Of a DNA stretch of 64,000 nt, positions 1-8,962 are shown in pieces. The notes beneath the pieces are model-generated. The model did not search any database and was not told the origin of the DNA. It saw only the letters and a program-made list of their open reading frames with translations. The position numbers and the translations under genes are program-made. Source of the stretch: Posidonia oceanica (lineage: Eukaryota; Streptophyta; Magnoliopsida; Alismatales; Posidoniaceae); contig JAZBRS010000035.1 of NCBI GenBank assembly GCA_037176725.1, positions 42,542,001-42,606,000 of the forward strand, given 5' to 3'. Numbering within the stretch: position 1 is the stretch's first letter; each line of letters opens with the position of its first letter.

Positions 1-486
1 GGGGGAAAAGAAGGAGGATAATCAGGAGAGAGAGAGGAGAGAGAAAAGAATAATCCTGGAGAGAGAAAACGATAATTTGGGTGAATGGAGGGCTTAAAGG
101 TTTTGGAAAGGGGTGAAAATTGGGGAATGTGTTGCCTAGGATTTCTAGTGTTGGTTCTGGGGATTTGGTTTAGTTTTGTGAAGATTTTGGAAGGGTTTTG
201 AGGTGTAGAAAAAGGTGGTTTTACCTAGGTTTTCTAGGGTTTTTGGGAATGGTTTCGGGTTGGAAATTTCTAAGTGTTTGGGTAGGTTTGCTAAGTAGGG
301 GTTGAGGATTTTCTTATGGTTTTTGGGCAGGTTTTGGGCTTGGGAAATAGGTGTAGGCTTAGGTCAAGTTAGGCTTGTTTTGAAGGGTAAGATGAAAAGG
401 ATTGGTGTAGTTTTGACCCAGGTTTAGATCCAGAAGTCACCAGAAGGTCCCAAATGGTCCAAGCCTGTCAAGATGGGGTGTCAACA
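1..486 (-). repeat. E2 3' LTR, outer end only (cut by window edge)
   Basis: The stretch matches 47362-47849 almost base for base, both ending in the terminal CA/TG signature (plus-strand ...GTCAACA). It is followed at 487 by a polypurine tract in the minus sense, so it is the start of the 3' LTR of the minus-strand element E2. The rest of the LTR lies left of the window. About 17 differences from the other copy were counted by hand. Confidence 0.9.
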
Positions 487-499
487 GATGCTCCTCCCT
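487..499 (-). other. E2 polypurine tract
   Basis: On the minus strand the bases next to the LTR read AGGGAGGAGCATC, a purine run directly before the LTR start TGTTGACACC. This is the position and composition of the plus-strand DNA primer of LTR retrotransposons. E1 has the matching AGGGAGGGGCATC at its own LTR. Confidence 0.8.
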
Positions 500-701
500 G
501 AGCAAGGTCAAGCGGAGCGAGGCCGCTACTTAGGGTTGACAAGACGCCCCATCTGACCGACGGGAGCAGAGGTTTGCTATGGGCGTAAGCCACTTATTCG
601 GCGGATGCACCGAAAATCGTAGCCCGTTGCCGTAATGCAAAATGCAGGTGCAGATGGATGATGTGCAAAGTATGCAATGCATGCTAATGCAAATGCAATG
701 C
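500..701 (-). other. E2 3' untranslated region, distal part
   Basis: This 200-base stretch aligns to 6077-6280 of E1 and contains no gene. It is the piece of E2 that lies between its 3' LTR and the E1 insertion site. The homology resumes at 26753, which shows that E1 split E2 here. Confidence 0.85.
697..701. repeat. Target-site duplication of E1, left copy
   Basis: AATGC immediately precedes the first LTR base (TG at 702). The same five bases follow the other LTR at 26748-26752. A 5-bp duplication is the normal size for Ty3/gypsy integrases. Confidence 0.93.
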
Positions 702-1008
702 TGTAGCGATCCCGGTGTTCGGATCGTCCATGCACGATGCCAAAGCTCGCATGCACCGATCGGAATCAGGCTCACTATAAGCGGCTATGTCCGAGAAGGA
801 AGACCTAACTCGAAAACATTTAAGAAAGGGAAAAAGGGAAAGAAAAGAAGAAGATAAGACAAAATCGGAGTCGCCACCAAGTCTATTAAATCGGAAGACG
901 AGGAAAACCAGGGAAATGCGTGAATAATCACGCAAAACCAAGCAAAAGATGCAAAGCGAAGCAATGCAAAAGAAATAAGATGCAAATGAATGCAAATGAG
1001 GTGACTCG

Positions 1009-1140
1009 TGCCTAGGACAAGGGCAATATGGTCATTGCGGGCCAAGAGAGGGTAAGGACTCCTGTTACGCGCGGGGAAGGTGTTAGGCACCCCCGACACG
1101 CCCGAGAATCGGTCTTTCTAGGCTTACGCTCGCATATGCA
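1009..1140 (-). promoter_or_regulatory. LTR block conserved in E1-E4 (E1 3' LTR copy)
   Basis: The block contains GGTCATTGCGGGCCAAGAG and GAAGGTGTTAGGCACCCC. Close copies occur at 21714-21845 (E1), 42270-42405 (E2), 54085-54215 (E3) and 57280-57405 (E4), although the rest of these LTRs has drifted. It lies 300-450 bases from the 3' end of the LTR in the sense direction, so it may belong to R/U5. The sense strand carries the short inverted repeat GGTG-CCTAA-CACC. Role unknown. Confidence 0.55.
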
Positions 1141-1489
1141 GGGAAATGCAGACTTTGAATGCCTAAGTGCCAATGAATGCCTATCTAAATGCTCAAAGGT
1201 GTGCTCTAAGTGATGAAAGACAATGCAAGAAAGTAAACGTGCAATCTAAGCGCTCAGCAACGCTGTCTGTGTTCCGAACCGGGCGAAACCTGGCTCATGA
1301 GAACTCCGGACAGTAAGCATCATCGCCCTATATGCAAATGCGGGCGATAAAACAAAACAGCGAAAAAAACCATGCAATGCAATTGACATGCAAGGGAAAA
1401 CGGCGTAAAACAGTGCGAGGAACGAAAGAAGAATGCGAAAAGATGCGAAAACAAGATTGACATGTAAGATGATGCAAGGAACGGCACAA

Positions 1490-2292
1490 GGACGCAAAAC
1501 GGAGCGAGAAAACTAAAGGGCATGCAAAACGGTGCAAGAAAACAAGACTGCACGCAAAACGAGGCGAGAAAATGAAAGGGCATGCAAAACGGTGCAAGAA
1601 AACAAGACTGCGCGCAAAACGAGGCAAGAAAACGAAAGGGCACGCAAAACGGAGCAAGAAAACTAGACTACATGCAAAACGAGGCTAGAAAACTAAAGGG
1701 CACGCAAAACGGTGCAAGACAAAGAAGCGGCACGCGAAACTGAGCAAGAAAACTAGACTACACGCAAAACGAGGCGGAAAAACTAAAGGGCACGCAAAAC
1801 GGTGCAAGACAAAGATGCGGCGCGCAAAACGGAGCGAGAAAACTAAAGGGCACGCAAAACGGAGCGGAAAAACTAAAGGGCACGCAAAACGGTGCAAAAC
1901 AAAGAAGCGGCGCGCAAAACGGAGCGAGAAAACATGAAGGCACGCAAAACGGGGCGGAAAAACTAAAGGGCACGCAAAACGGTGCAAGACAAAGAAGTGG
2001 CGCGCAAAACGAAGCGAGAAAACTTGAAAACACGCAAAACGAGGCGAAAAAACTAAAGGGCACGCAAAACGGTGCAAGTCAAAGAAGCGGCGCGCAAACG
2101 GAGCGAGAAAATTTGAAAACACGCAAAACGAGACAAAAAAAACTAAAGGGCGCGCAAAACGGAGCGAGAAAACTTGAAAACACGCAAAACGATGCGAAAA
2201 AACTAAAGGGCACGCAAAACGGAGCGAGAAAACATGAAGGCATGCGAAACGAGGCGAAAAAAACTAAAGGGCACGCAAAGCGATGCAAAGGG
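1490..2292. repeat. 30-bp tandem array in the E1 3' LTR
   Basis: Units such as GGCACGCAAAACGGAGCGAG followed by about ten further bases recur every 30 bp for about 800 bp. The 30-bp period keeps reading frames open on both strands, which yields repetitive hypothetical ORFs; I do not regard these as genes. The same array is at 22195-22997, and a related array is at 42700-43035 in E2. Confidence 0.9.
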
Positions 2293-3461
2293 CATGCAAA
2301 TGAATGCAATGCGGGGGTTCAGGAAGATATACCTGGAGATCCGGGAGTCTGGTCGGAGATCTGCTCGGTCCATGCTGAAGAGCGCTTCGCTGCGGTCGCC
2401 TGGGCAGCTTACTTAAGGAGATCCGACGGTCGGATTGGAAGATATCGCGGCTTCGGAGCAGAAGGGCCAGAACAGAAGAGGAGAACAGATCTAAGTGTTC
2501 AGAAGATCCTAAGGGTGTGCTGAAGGTCCTCCCAAGTGAAGGGGAGTTAAAAGTGCTTAGTGTATGCGAAGGGGAGCTAAAATGCAAGATTAAAATGGAT
2601 GCAGAATGCATGCAAAGCCAGAAGAGACAAGGAAAAGCCATTTGGAAAGAACAGGGGTTTAAAAGCATTTTTGAAAAAGAAAGGGGCTAAAATACAAATT
2701 TTCCAGAAAACAGGGGTCCCGGGGAGTCCGGGAATGCAAGTGGAGGGTCTACATGCAATTTTTGCAAGCATGGGAGTTAAAATGCAACTTAGGGGCAAAA
2801 CAGTCTTTTTACATGGTTTTTGAAAGATGCAAGGCTCTATGTGTGATTTTCAAATCATGCAGGGGTCAAATATGCAATTTCATATGGAAAACATGCTCAG
2901 AAAAATAGATTACAGGACTGCAATGTGATTTTTAAAAAGATCAGGGTCAAAAATGCAATGTAATGAGCTAAAAACGCATGCAAGAGTTACTGTCCATTTA
3001 AAATGGACCTATATGCAAAAATGAAAAAACAGAGGGGCAAAAGTGCAATGCATCAACCAAAAATTAAAATCAAAACCTAAGTTACTACAGTGTGTTAGGT
3101 CTAAATGAAAAAAACAGAAACATGCAGGGACTTAGAATGCAATGCAGCATGGTAAAATGCATGTAATTAAATAGACTGATTTAAAACAGGACCTAAGTGC
3201 AATAATGTAAAGTAGAGGGGCTAAAGCATAATATTTTATAACTGAAACACACAGCAAATGGACTATCATGCAAATACAGGAAAATACAAACAGTTCATGC
3301 AATTTAATATGGTTTTAATTCAAAGTTAAATGAATTTAAACAGATGAAGGAGCTAAGTGCAAATAATTAAAACTATGAGGTGGAAATGCAATATGTGGTA
3401 AAGTTACTAAGATAAGGAAAAATGAAAAAAAAAAAAAACAATCGGCATCATTCAACATGCT
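2293..3461. other. E1 3' LTR, AT-rich non-coding part
   Basis: No gene is visible. Short phrases such as GGGGCTAAAATGCAA and GCAATTT recur irregularly. On the minus strand TATAAAATATT lies near 3231-3241 and could be a TATA-like motif, but its place relative to transcription start is not known. Confidence 0.5.
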
Positions 3462-3480
3462 TACTGTAGCAGCTACAGTA
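3462..3480. repeat. Perfect palindrome at the edge of the GC-rich LTR block
   Basis: TACTGTAGC-A-GCTACAGTA is a perfect inverted repeat with 9-bp arms. It is repeated at 24168-24186 in the other LTR. E2 has a different but still palindromic GTAGCA-GT-TGCTAC near 44715. Confidence 0.8.
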
Positions 3481-3790
3481 GCATGCGGGGGTGGTGGCTC
3501 CGGCGAGCTCCTGACGGCGGAGGAGGGCGCGGAGCGGCGTGCTGGCGGCGCGGCTGGCCTGCGGGGGGTTCGGCGGAGGCACGGCGAGGTCCGGGGCGGC
3601 CTGTGGAGCGGCGTGGCGGCGCGGGGAGGCGACGTGGCCGCTGCTCTGGCGAACGGCGCCGGGGAAGAAGGCCAACTCCGGCGAGCTGCTGCAGGCGCTA
3701 CGGAGCTCGAAACGCGGAAAAAAAAAAATGGGGTTGGACGGGAGAACGAGACGGATCTAGTGGTGGGCTCGGATAAATTTTTTGTGCGCC
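3481..3790. other. GC-rich block of the E1 3' LTR
   Basis: A strongly GC-rich, CpG-rich stretch with GGCGAGCTC and GGCGGAGG phrases stands out from the AT-rich LTR. Comparable blocks lie mid-LTR in E2 (about 44720-45360) and E3 (about 56360-56520). In the sense direction it follows the pyrimidine tract, where a transcript leader would be expected. The ORFs through it are Gly/Ala-rich composition artefacts. Confidence 0.5.
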
Positions 3791-4610
3791 GAGGCGGTCG
3801 CAGAAAAATGGAGAAGTTGGCTGCCTTTCTCTCTCCTCTAGTTTCCTCTTCCTCTGATTTTTTCTGATTTCTCTCCTCTCTCTCTGGCTTCTGGGTTGGG
3901 GATGGGTATGGTGGATGTCTGGAGAGATGGTGGAGGCTGTGGTGTGGTAGGAGTGGGCTGTTGGGTGATTGTTCAAAGGAGAAAGAAGAGAGAGTGGAGG
4001 GGAGGAGATTTGTTGGCTTTTTTTGAAGGAGAAAAAAAAGAGAGAAGGAGGGACGGCTGTTGGTGGAGGCTCTTGGTAGGAGGGCTGTGTTGGAGAGGAG
4101 GAAGGTGAGGAGGCTGTGTTGGTGAGGAGAGGAAGGTGTGTTGGCTGTGTTGGAGAGGAGGAAGGAGGGAGTGGAGAGGAAGTGTTGGAGAGAAGAGAAG
4201 AGGGAGTCTGTTGGTTTTTTTTTTTGAAGGAGAAAAAAAGAGAGAGGGGAGGGACGGCTGTTGTTCTGTTGGGTGGAGAAGAGAGGAGGAAGAAGAGAGA
4301 GTGGAGGGGAGGTGTTGGTCTGATGGCTTTTTTGAAGGAGGAAAAAAAAAAGAGAGAGGGAGAGGGACGGCTGTGTTGTTCTGTTGGGTGGAGAAGAGAG
4401 GAGGAAGAAGAGAGAGTGGAGGGGAGGTGTTCTGTTGGCTTTTGGAAGGAGGAAAAAAAAAAGAGAGGGAGAGAGACAGCTGTTGGTGGAGAAGAGAGGA
4501 GGAAGAAGAGAGAGTGGAGGGGAGGTGTTCTGTTGGCTTTTGGAAGGAGGAAAAAAAAGAGAGGGAGAGAGACGGCTGTTGGTGGGTGTGAGGAGGCTCC
4601 AAAGAAGATG
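3791..4610. repeat. Purine-rich (sense: CT-rich) repeats in the E1 3' LTR
   Basis: From about 3960 the plus strand is almost all G and A in imperfect repeats built on GGAGAAGAGAGGAGGAAGAA and GAGTGGAGGGGAGGTGTT. On the sense strand this is a long CT-rich tract like the Y-patch found near plant transcription starts. The antisense Glu/Lys/Arg-rich ORFs are composition artefacts. Confidence 0.6.
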
Positions 4611-4643
4611 TGAGGGCTTTTGTCCTTTTTAATGGGGATGGGA

Positions 4644-4660
4644 TTAGGGTTTTAGGGTTT
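4644..4660 (-). promoter_or_regulatory. Two overlapping telo-box motifs in the E1 3' LTR
   Basis: On the minus strand the sequence reads AAACCCTAAAACCCTAA, two telo-box cores (AAACCCTAA) sharing one base. They lie directly upstream, in the sense direction, of the CT-rich tract. Telo-boxes near the start site are known from plant promoters of translation genes. The same motif is at 25350-25366. Confidence 0.5.
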
Positions 4661-4661
4661 T

Positions 4662-6063
4662 AAGGCTCTCTTTGCTTTTAATTTGTTTTTTTATTTTGAT
4701 TAAATGTTTGTTAAGTCTTTTAAGTTGTTTTTTTTTTTTTAATTATGTTTTTCTTGTTAAGTGCTTAGGATGTTAATTAGGATTTTTAAGATTTATTTTT
4801 AGGTTAATTAGAGTGGGTTTTGGGCTTTTTAGTTCTAGTCTTTTATGTTTTTCTCCTTTAAGTCTTTTGAACTATGTTTTTTTTTATTTTTATTTGTTAA
4901 TTCTTCTTGATATTTTTTAGTTGGTTTTTTCCTAGTTTGATTAAGTGTTCTTAAGTCTTCCAACTGTATTTTCTTTTTCTTTTAATTAAGTTTTATGTTA
5001 TTTTCTTATGTTCATTAGGTTAAGTCTTTTGTTTTCTTTAATTACCTGTTTTAGTATTTGATTTTTAATTCTTCTCTTTAGGGTTTGTTTTTTTTTTTTA
5101 ACTCTCTTAGTGGGGTTTTTATCTTTGGTAGGTTCTGACTTTATTTCAGTTTTTTACTTGATTTTACAGTATTTTGTTTTAGTTTGTTTTGCATTTTTTA
5201 GTTTGCATGCTTGATTTTCTTTTTTAGCTTGCTTTAGTTAAGTTTGAGTTTTTAATCATTTGTTTAATATTTTTTAGTTGCTTTTCTTGAAATTCTGATT
5301 TGTTTCTTTTATGTTTTGGGGTTTTACAGATTTTTAAGGATTTTTATGGTTTTTTGCAAAAGAGAGAAGAAGGAAAAGGAAGAGAAAAAGAAAAGGGGAA
5401 AAAAAGGGAATAAAAGGGAAAGAGATAGGTTCGAGGGAAAAAATTTTTTAAAGTTCAAGGAAAATGGTAAAAATAAAGTAAAAATAGAAATAAGATAGAG
5501 AAGAGATAGAAGTACAAAGGGGGCCCACAGCCAGGCCTGAAAATGGTCAAGAAGGGGATGAAAAGGAGGAGGATAATCAGGAGAGAGAGAGGAGAGAGAA
5601 AATGATAATCCAGGAGAAAGAAAACGATAATTTGGCCAAAAGGGGGTCTTAGAGGTCTCGGAAAGGGGTGAAATTTGGCGGGTGTGGGGTCTAGGGTTTC
5701 TAGTCTTGGTCCCGGGGTTTTGGTTCAGTTTTGAGAAAGTTTTGGAGGGTTTTGAGGTGTAGAAAAAGTGTAGTTTTACCTAAGTTTCAAAGGATTTTTG
5801 GGAGTGGTTTTGGTCTGAGATTTTAAAGGCTTTTTGGTGGGTTTGCTAAGTCATCAGGGGTGAGTGTTCCTATGGATTTTGGTTGGTTTTCAGGTTCGGG
5901 AAAGGGGTGTAGGCTCAGGTCAAGTTTAGGCTTGTTTTGAGGAGTAGGATGAAAAGGATTGTGTAAGTTTTAACATAGGTTTGGGTTTAGGTGTTGGTTT
6001 GGTCCAGAAGCCACCAGAGAGAGAGATTCCACCAATTTAGCCTGTCAAAATGGGGTGTCTACA
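4662..6063. other. AT-rich start of the E1 3' LTR (sense 5' part, U3)
   Basis: The plus strand is rich in TTTT, TTAAG and TTTAGTTTG words down to about 5340, then purine-rich (AAGAGAGAAGAAGG), then moderate. No gene is visible. It begins the LTR in the sense direction and should contain the U3 promoter region. Confidence 0.6.
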
Positions 6064-6076
6064 GATGCCCCTCCCT
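6064..6076 (-). other. E1 polypurine tract
   Basis: The minus strand reads AGGGAGGGGCATC directly before the 3' LTR start TGTAGACACCCC. This is the expected place and composition of the primer for second-strand DNA synthesis. Confidence 0.88.
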
Positions 6077-6521
6077 GAGCGAGGCCGAGCGAAGCGAGGC
6101 CGCTGCTCAGGGTTGACGGGACACCCCATTTGACTGGCGAGAGCAGAGGGTTTGCTATCGGCGTGAGCCACTTATTCGGCGGATGCGCCGAACATCGTGG
6201 ATCATTGCCGCAATGCAATGTGCAGGTGCAAATGGGTGAGATGCAATGTATGCGATGCATGCTAATGCGGATGCAATGCAAAAGTTAGTATTAGAGTTAG
6301 TACCGATGGGGGGAACCGAAGCGATGCGGGTGATGCTGGCGACGTTGACGACGCTGAAGAGGGACGTTGCGGCGCACCGTGGAGCTTGACGGGAAGTCCA
6401 GACCTGCCACAAAAGGAAGGATAGCCAAGGCTACGAAGGCGCGACGGGAGAGGCGGACCTTTTCCCAAACGCGGAGGGATGCAGGGCTCCGTCTTTTGGG
6501 ACGAAGTCACGCAGGGGGGGT
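6077..6521 (-). other. E1 3' untranslated region next to the polypurine tract
   Basis: No gene is visible. The part to about 6300 aligns with 500-701 plus 26753-26770 of E2, which fixes the E1 insertion site in E2. The rest is moderately GC-rich. Confidence 0.7.
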
Positions 6522-7665
6522 GATAAGTTGTCGGACTTATCGACCGGATGAGTTTCGGATCATCAGCCGAGGGCGATAGTTTAGGTTATTAGCCTGGCGA
6601 TAGTTTACGGTCCTATCAACCGGAAGGCGCAGTTGTGAGTGATAGTTACTGGATATCAGCCGTATAACATGGTTGCCATAGATAGTTTAGGATATCAGCC
6701 TGGATAGATAGTTTAGGATATCAGCCTAGATAGTTTAGGATATCAGCCTAGATAGATAGTTTACAGTCCTATCAACTGGAAAGGGCAAACCATGAGGGAT
6801 AGTTACTGGATATCAGCCGTATAACGCAAGTGCCGGATAGTTTAGGATATCAGCCTAGATAGATAGTTTAGGTTATCAGCCTGGATAGTTTAGGATATCA
6901 GCCTAGATAGATAGTTTAGGTTATCAGCCTGGCGGCCTTGCAAGGGACAGTTACTGGATGTCAGCCGTATAATGCAATTGCGATAGATAGTTTAGGATAT
7001 CAGCCTAGATCGATAGTTTAGGTTATCAGCCTAGATCGATAGTTTAGGATATCAGCCCAGATAGATAGTTTACAGTCCTATCAACTGGAAAGAGCAATTG
7101 CAAGGGATAGTTACTGGATATCAGCCGTATAACGTAATTGCCATGGATAGTTTAGGATATCAGCCTAGATCGATAGTTTAGGTTATCAGCCTAGATAGAT
7201 AGTTTAGGATATCAGCCTAGATAGTTTAGGATATCAGCCTAGATAGATAGTTTACAGTCCTATCAACTGGAGGGGGCAATTACGAGGGACAGTTACTGGA
7301 TGTCAGCCGTATAACGCAGATGCCGGATAGTTTAGGAATATCAACCTGGATAGATAGTTTAGGATATCAGCCTAGGTAGTTTAGGTTACCAGCCTAGATA
7401 GATAGTTTAGGTTATCAGCCTGGCGGCACTGCGAGGGACAGTTACTGGATGTCAGCCGTATAACACAACTGCGGGCCAACCATGGATCGGCCAAAGGATA
7501 GATAGTTTAGGAATATCAGCCTGAGAATAGATAATTTAGGATATCAGCCTGGGTCGATAGTTTAGGAATATCAGCCTGAGAGTAGATAGTTTAGGATATC
7601 AGCCTGGGTCGATAGTTTAGGAATATCAGCCTGAGAGTGCTTGATTGTTGATAGTTTAGGATATC
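6522..7665 (-). repeat. E1 3' array A: short hairpin-type tandem repeats
   Basis: Units of about 20-28 bp alternate between GATAGTTTAGGATATCAGCC, GATAGTTTACAGTCCTATCA and GGATAGTTACTGGATATCAG types. Most units can fold as a 4-6 bp stem around an 8-9 base loop, and stems vary by paired changes (for example GATA/TATC at 6641 against GACA/TGTC at 6946). Hypervariable 3' repeat arrays that can seed satellite DNA are described for Ogre/Tat elements. Confidence 0.9.
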
Positions 7666-7802
7666 AGCCTAAGGGTGCTTGATTGATGAATGATCGAGTG
7701 ATGAGTGATTGGTTGACGAGTGAGTGAATGCTGAGTGATTGATCGCTGGATGATCGATTGATGAGTGATTGGTGAATGATTGGTTGAAGAGTGCTTGATT
7801 GC
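7666..7802. repeat. Degenerate GATTGATGAGTGATTG repeats
   Basis: Irregular 12-20 bp repetitions of TGATTGATGAGTGATTG link two tandem arrays. No gene is visible. Confidence 0.7.
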
Positions 7803-8325
7803 TTGATAAGAGGGGATGAGATCATGATGAGAGGCTACTTCTAAAGAGGGAGATGAGGTAATGATGAGAGTTATTGCTAAAGAGGGGGATGAGATCATGA
7901 TGAGAATTACTGCTAAAGAAGGGGGATGAGGTCATGATGAGAATTACTGCTAAAGAAGGGGGATGAGGTCATGATGAGAACTATTGCTAAAGAAGGGGGA
8001 TGGGATCATGATGAGAACTATTGCTAAAGAAGGGGGATGAGGTAATGATGAGAGCTACTGCTAAAGAAGGGGGGTGAGATCATGATGAGAACTATTGCTA
8101 AAGAAGGGGGATGAGGTAATGATGAGAGCTATTGCTAAAGAAGGGGGGTGAGATCATGATGAGAACTATTGCTAAAGAAGGGGGATGAGGTAATGATGAG
8201 AGCTATTGCTAAAGAAGGGGGGTGAGGTAATGATGAGAACTATTGCTAAAGAAGGGGGATGAGGTAATGATGAGAGCTACTGCTAAAGAAAGGGGGGTGA
8301 GGTAATGATGAGAGCTTGGTTGAAA
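7803..8325. repeat. 37-bp tandem array in the E1 3' region
   Basis: The unit GCTAAAGAAGGGGGATGAGG followed by 17 more bases recurs about 13 times with a period near 37 bp and few changes. This suggests a recent local expansion. No coding function is seen. Confidence 0.88.
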
Positions 8326-8480
8326 AAGGTGATAAGATATCGGACCTATCGGCCGGCAAAGAGGAGATGAGATAATGATGAGATTGATTGATTGGGAAAG
8401 GTGATAAGATATCGGACTTATCGGCCGGCAAAGAGGAGATGAGAACAAGGGTGGGATACCGCGGGGCGTCTGAAAAGATG
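8326..8480 (-). repeat. GATAAG...CTTATC hairpin repeats, two copies
   Basis: Two copies of GATAAGATATCGGA(C/A)... followed by TTATCGGCCGGCAAAGAG lie here. The first reads CGGACCTATC and the second CGGACTTATC. The same unit is expanded at 28140-28490 in E2. Confidence 0.75.
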
Positions 8481-8507
8481 CCCCTGGTATCAGGATGATA
8501 CCAGGGG
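8481..8507 (-). other. Perfect 11-bp hairpin, conserved with paired change in E2
   Basis: CCCCTGGTATC-AGGAT-GATACCAGGGG is a perfect stem of 11 bp with a 5-base loop. E2 at 28576-28602 has one base pair changed on both sides (A-T to G-C). E3 keeps an 8-bp version at 47999-48025. The context AAAGATG before the stem is also shared. Confidence 0.8.
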
Positions 8508-8887
8508 TTAGTCAAAACGTCCCCGGTATCGAGAAAGCGAAGGATGGACAAAACTGACGCGTTTGTCAGACGAGTAGTTTGGGGTACCAGCCCAAAGGAG
8601 ACTCAGCCGGGTATGTCCGGTAGCAGGTTGGACGGCGCGGGTTCGCGGAGGTCCTGGAGCCTGGGTCGTTTGCTGAGGACTTTCCTGCGTCATGTGAGAA
8701 ATCAGTCGGGCCAAGGGGCCTCCGGACGTGAGCGACGAGGAGCATGGAATGCATGATCAGCTTTGGGATGTGAACAGCCAGCACAAAACAGTTTTGCATT
8801 AATAGAATTGTTGGTTACATGCCCGTGACAGGCCAGAAAGTACAGCACAACTTGAAAGGAAGACAGAATGACAGCTGCGTGATGGCT
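8508..8887 (-). other. E1 spacer between the hairpin and the extra ORF
   Basis: No gene is visible. The region aligns in patches with 28603-29092 of E2, including GACGAGTAGTTTGGGGTACCAGCCC, given here only as a location near 8569-8594. It is downstream of the extra ORF in the sense direction. Confidence 0.5.
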
Positions 8888-8962
8888 CTAGCCGGTTCGA
8901 GCCTTCTTTGATCTTCCAGAGTCAGAGAATAAGGGACCGTTTGGCGGGATTTCATTGATGGG

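Larger units (their letters stand above)
702..6063 (-). repeat. E1 3' LTR (5362 bp)
   Basis: The plus strand starts TGTAGCGATCCCGG at 702 and ends GGGGTGTCTACA at 6063, which on the minus strand gives TG...CA ends. It is almost identical to 21407-26747. In the sense direction it holds an AT-rich start, two telo-box motifs, a long pyrimidine-rich tract, a GC-rich block, a 30-bp tandem array and a block conserved among E1-E4 near its end. Confidence 0.95.

Noticed and set aside
3457..3867. Gly/Ala-rich ORFs in the GC-rich LTR block, considered as a captured host exon
   Set aside because: Several frames are open at once, as GC-rich DNA allows, and no protein family is recognisable.
3973..4613. 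Long ORFs on both strands in the purine-rich LTR part (Glu/Lys/Arg-rich or Ser/Pro/Leu-rich)
   Set aside because: They follow directly from GA/CT composition and differ between families; no domain or conserved start.
4640..4665. Interstitial telomere repeat
   Set aside because: Only two units are present and they fit a promoter telo-box better.
6522..8450. Possible CRISPR array
   Set aside because: Repeats are contiguous without unique spacers of constant length, the DNA is plant nuclear and no cas genes exist.
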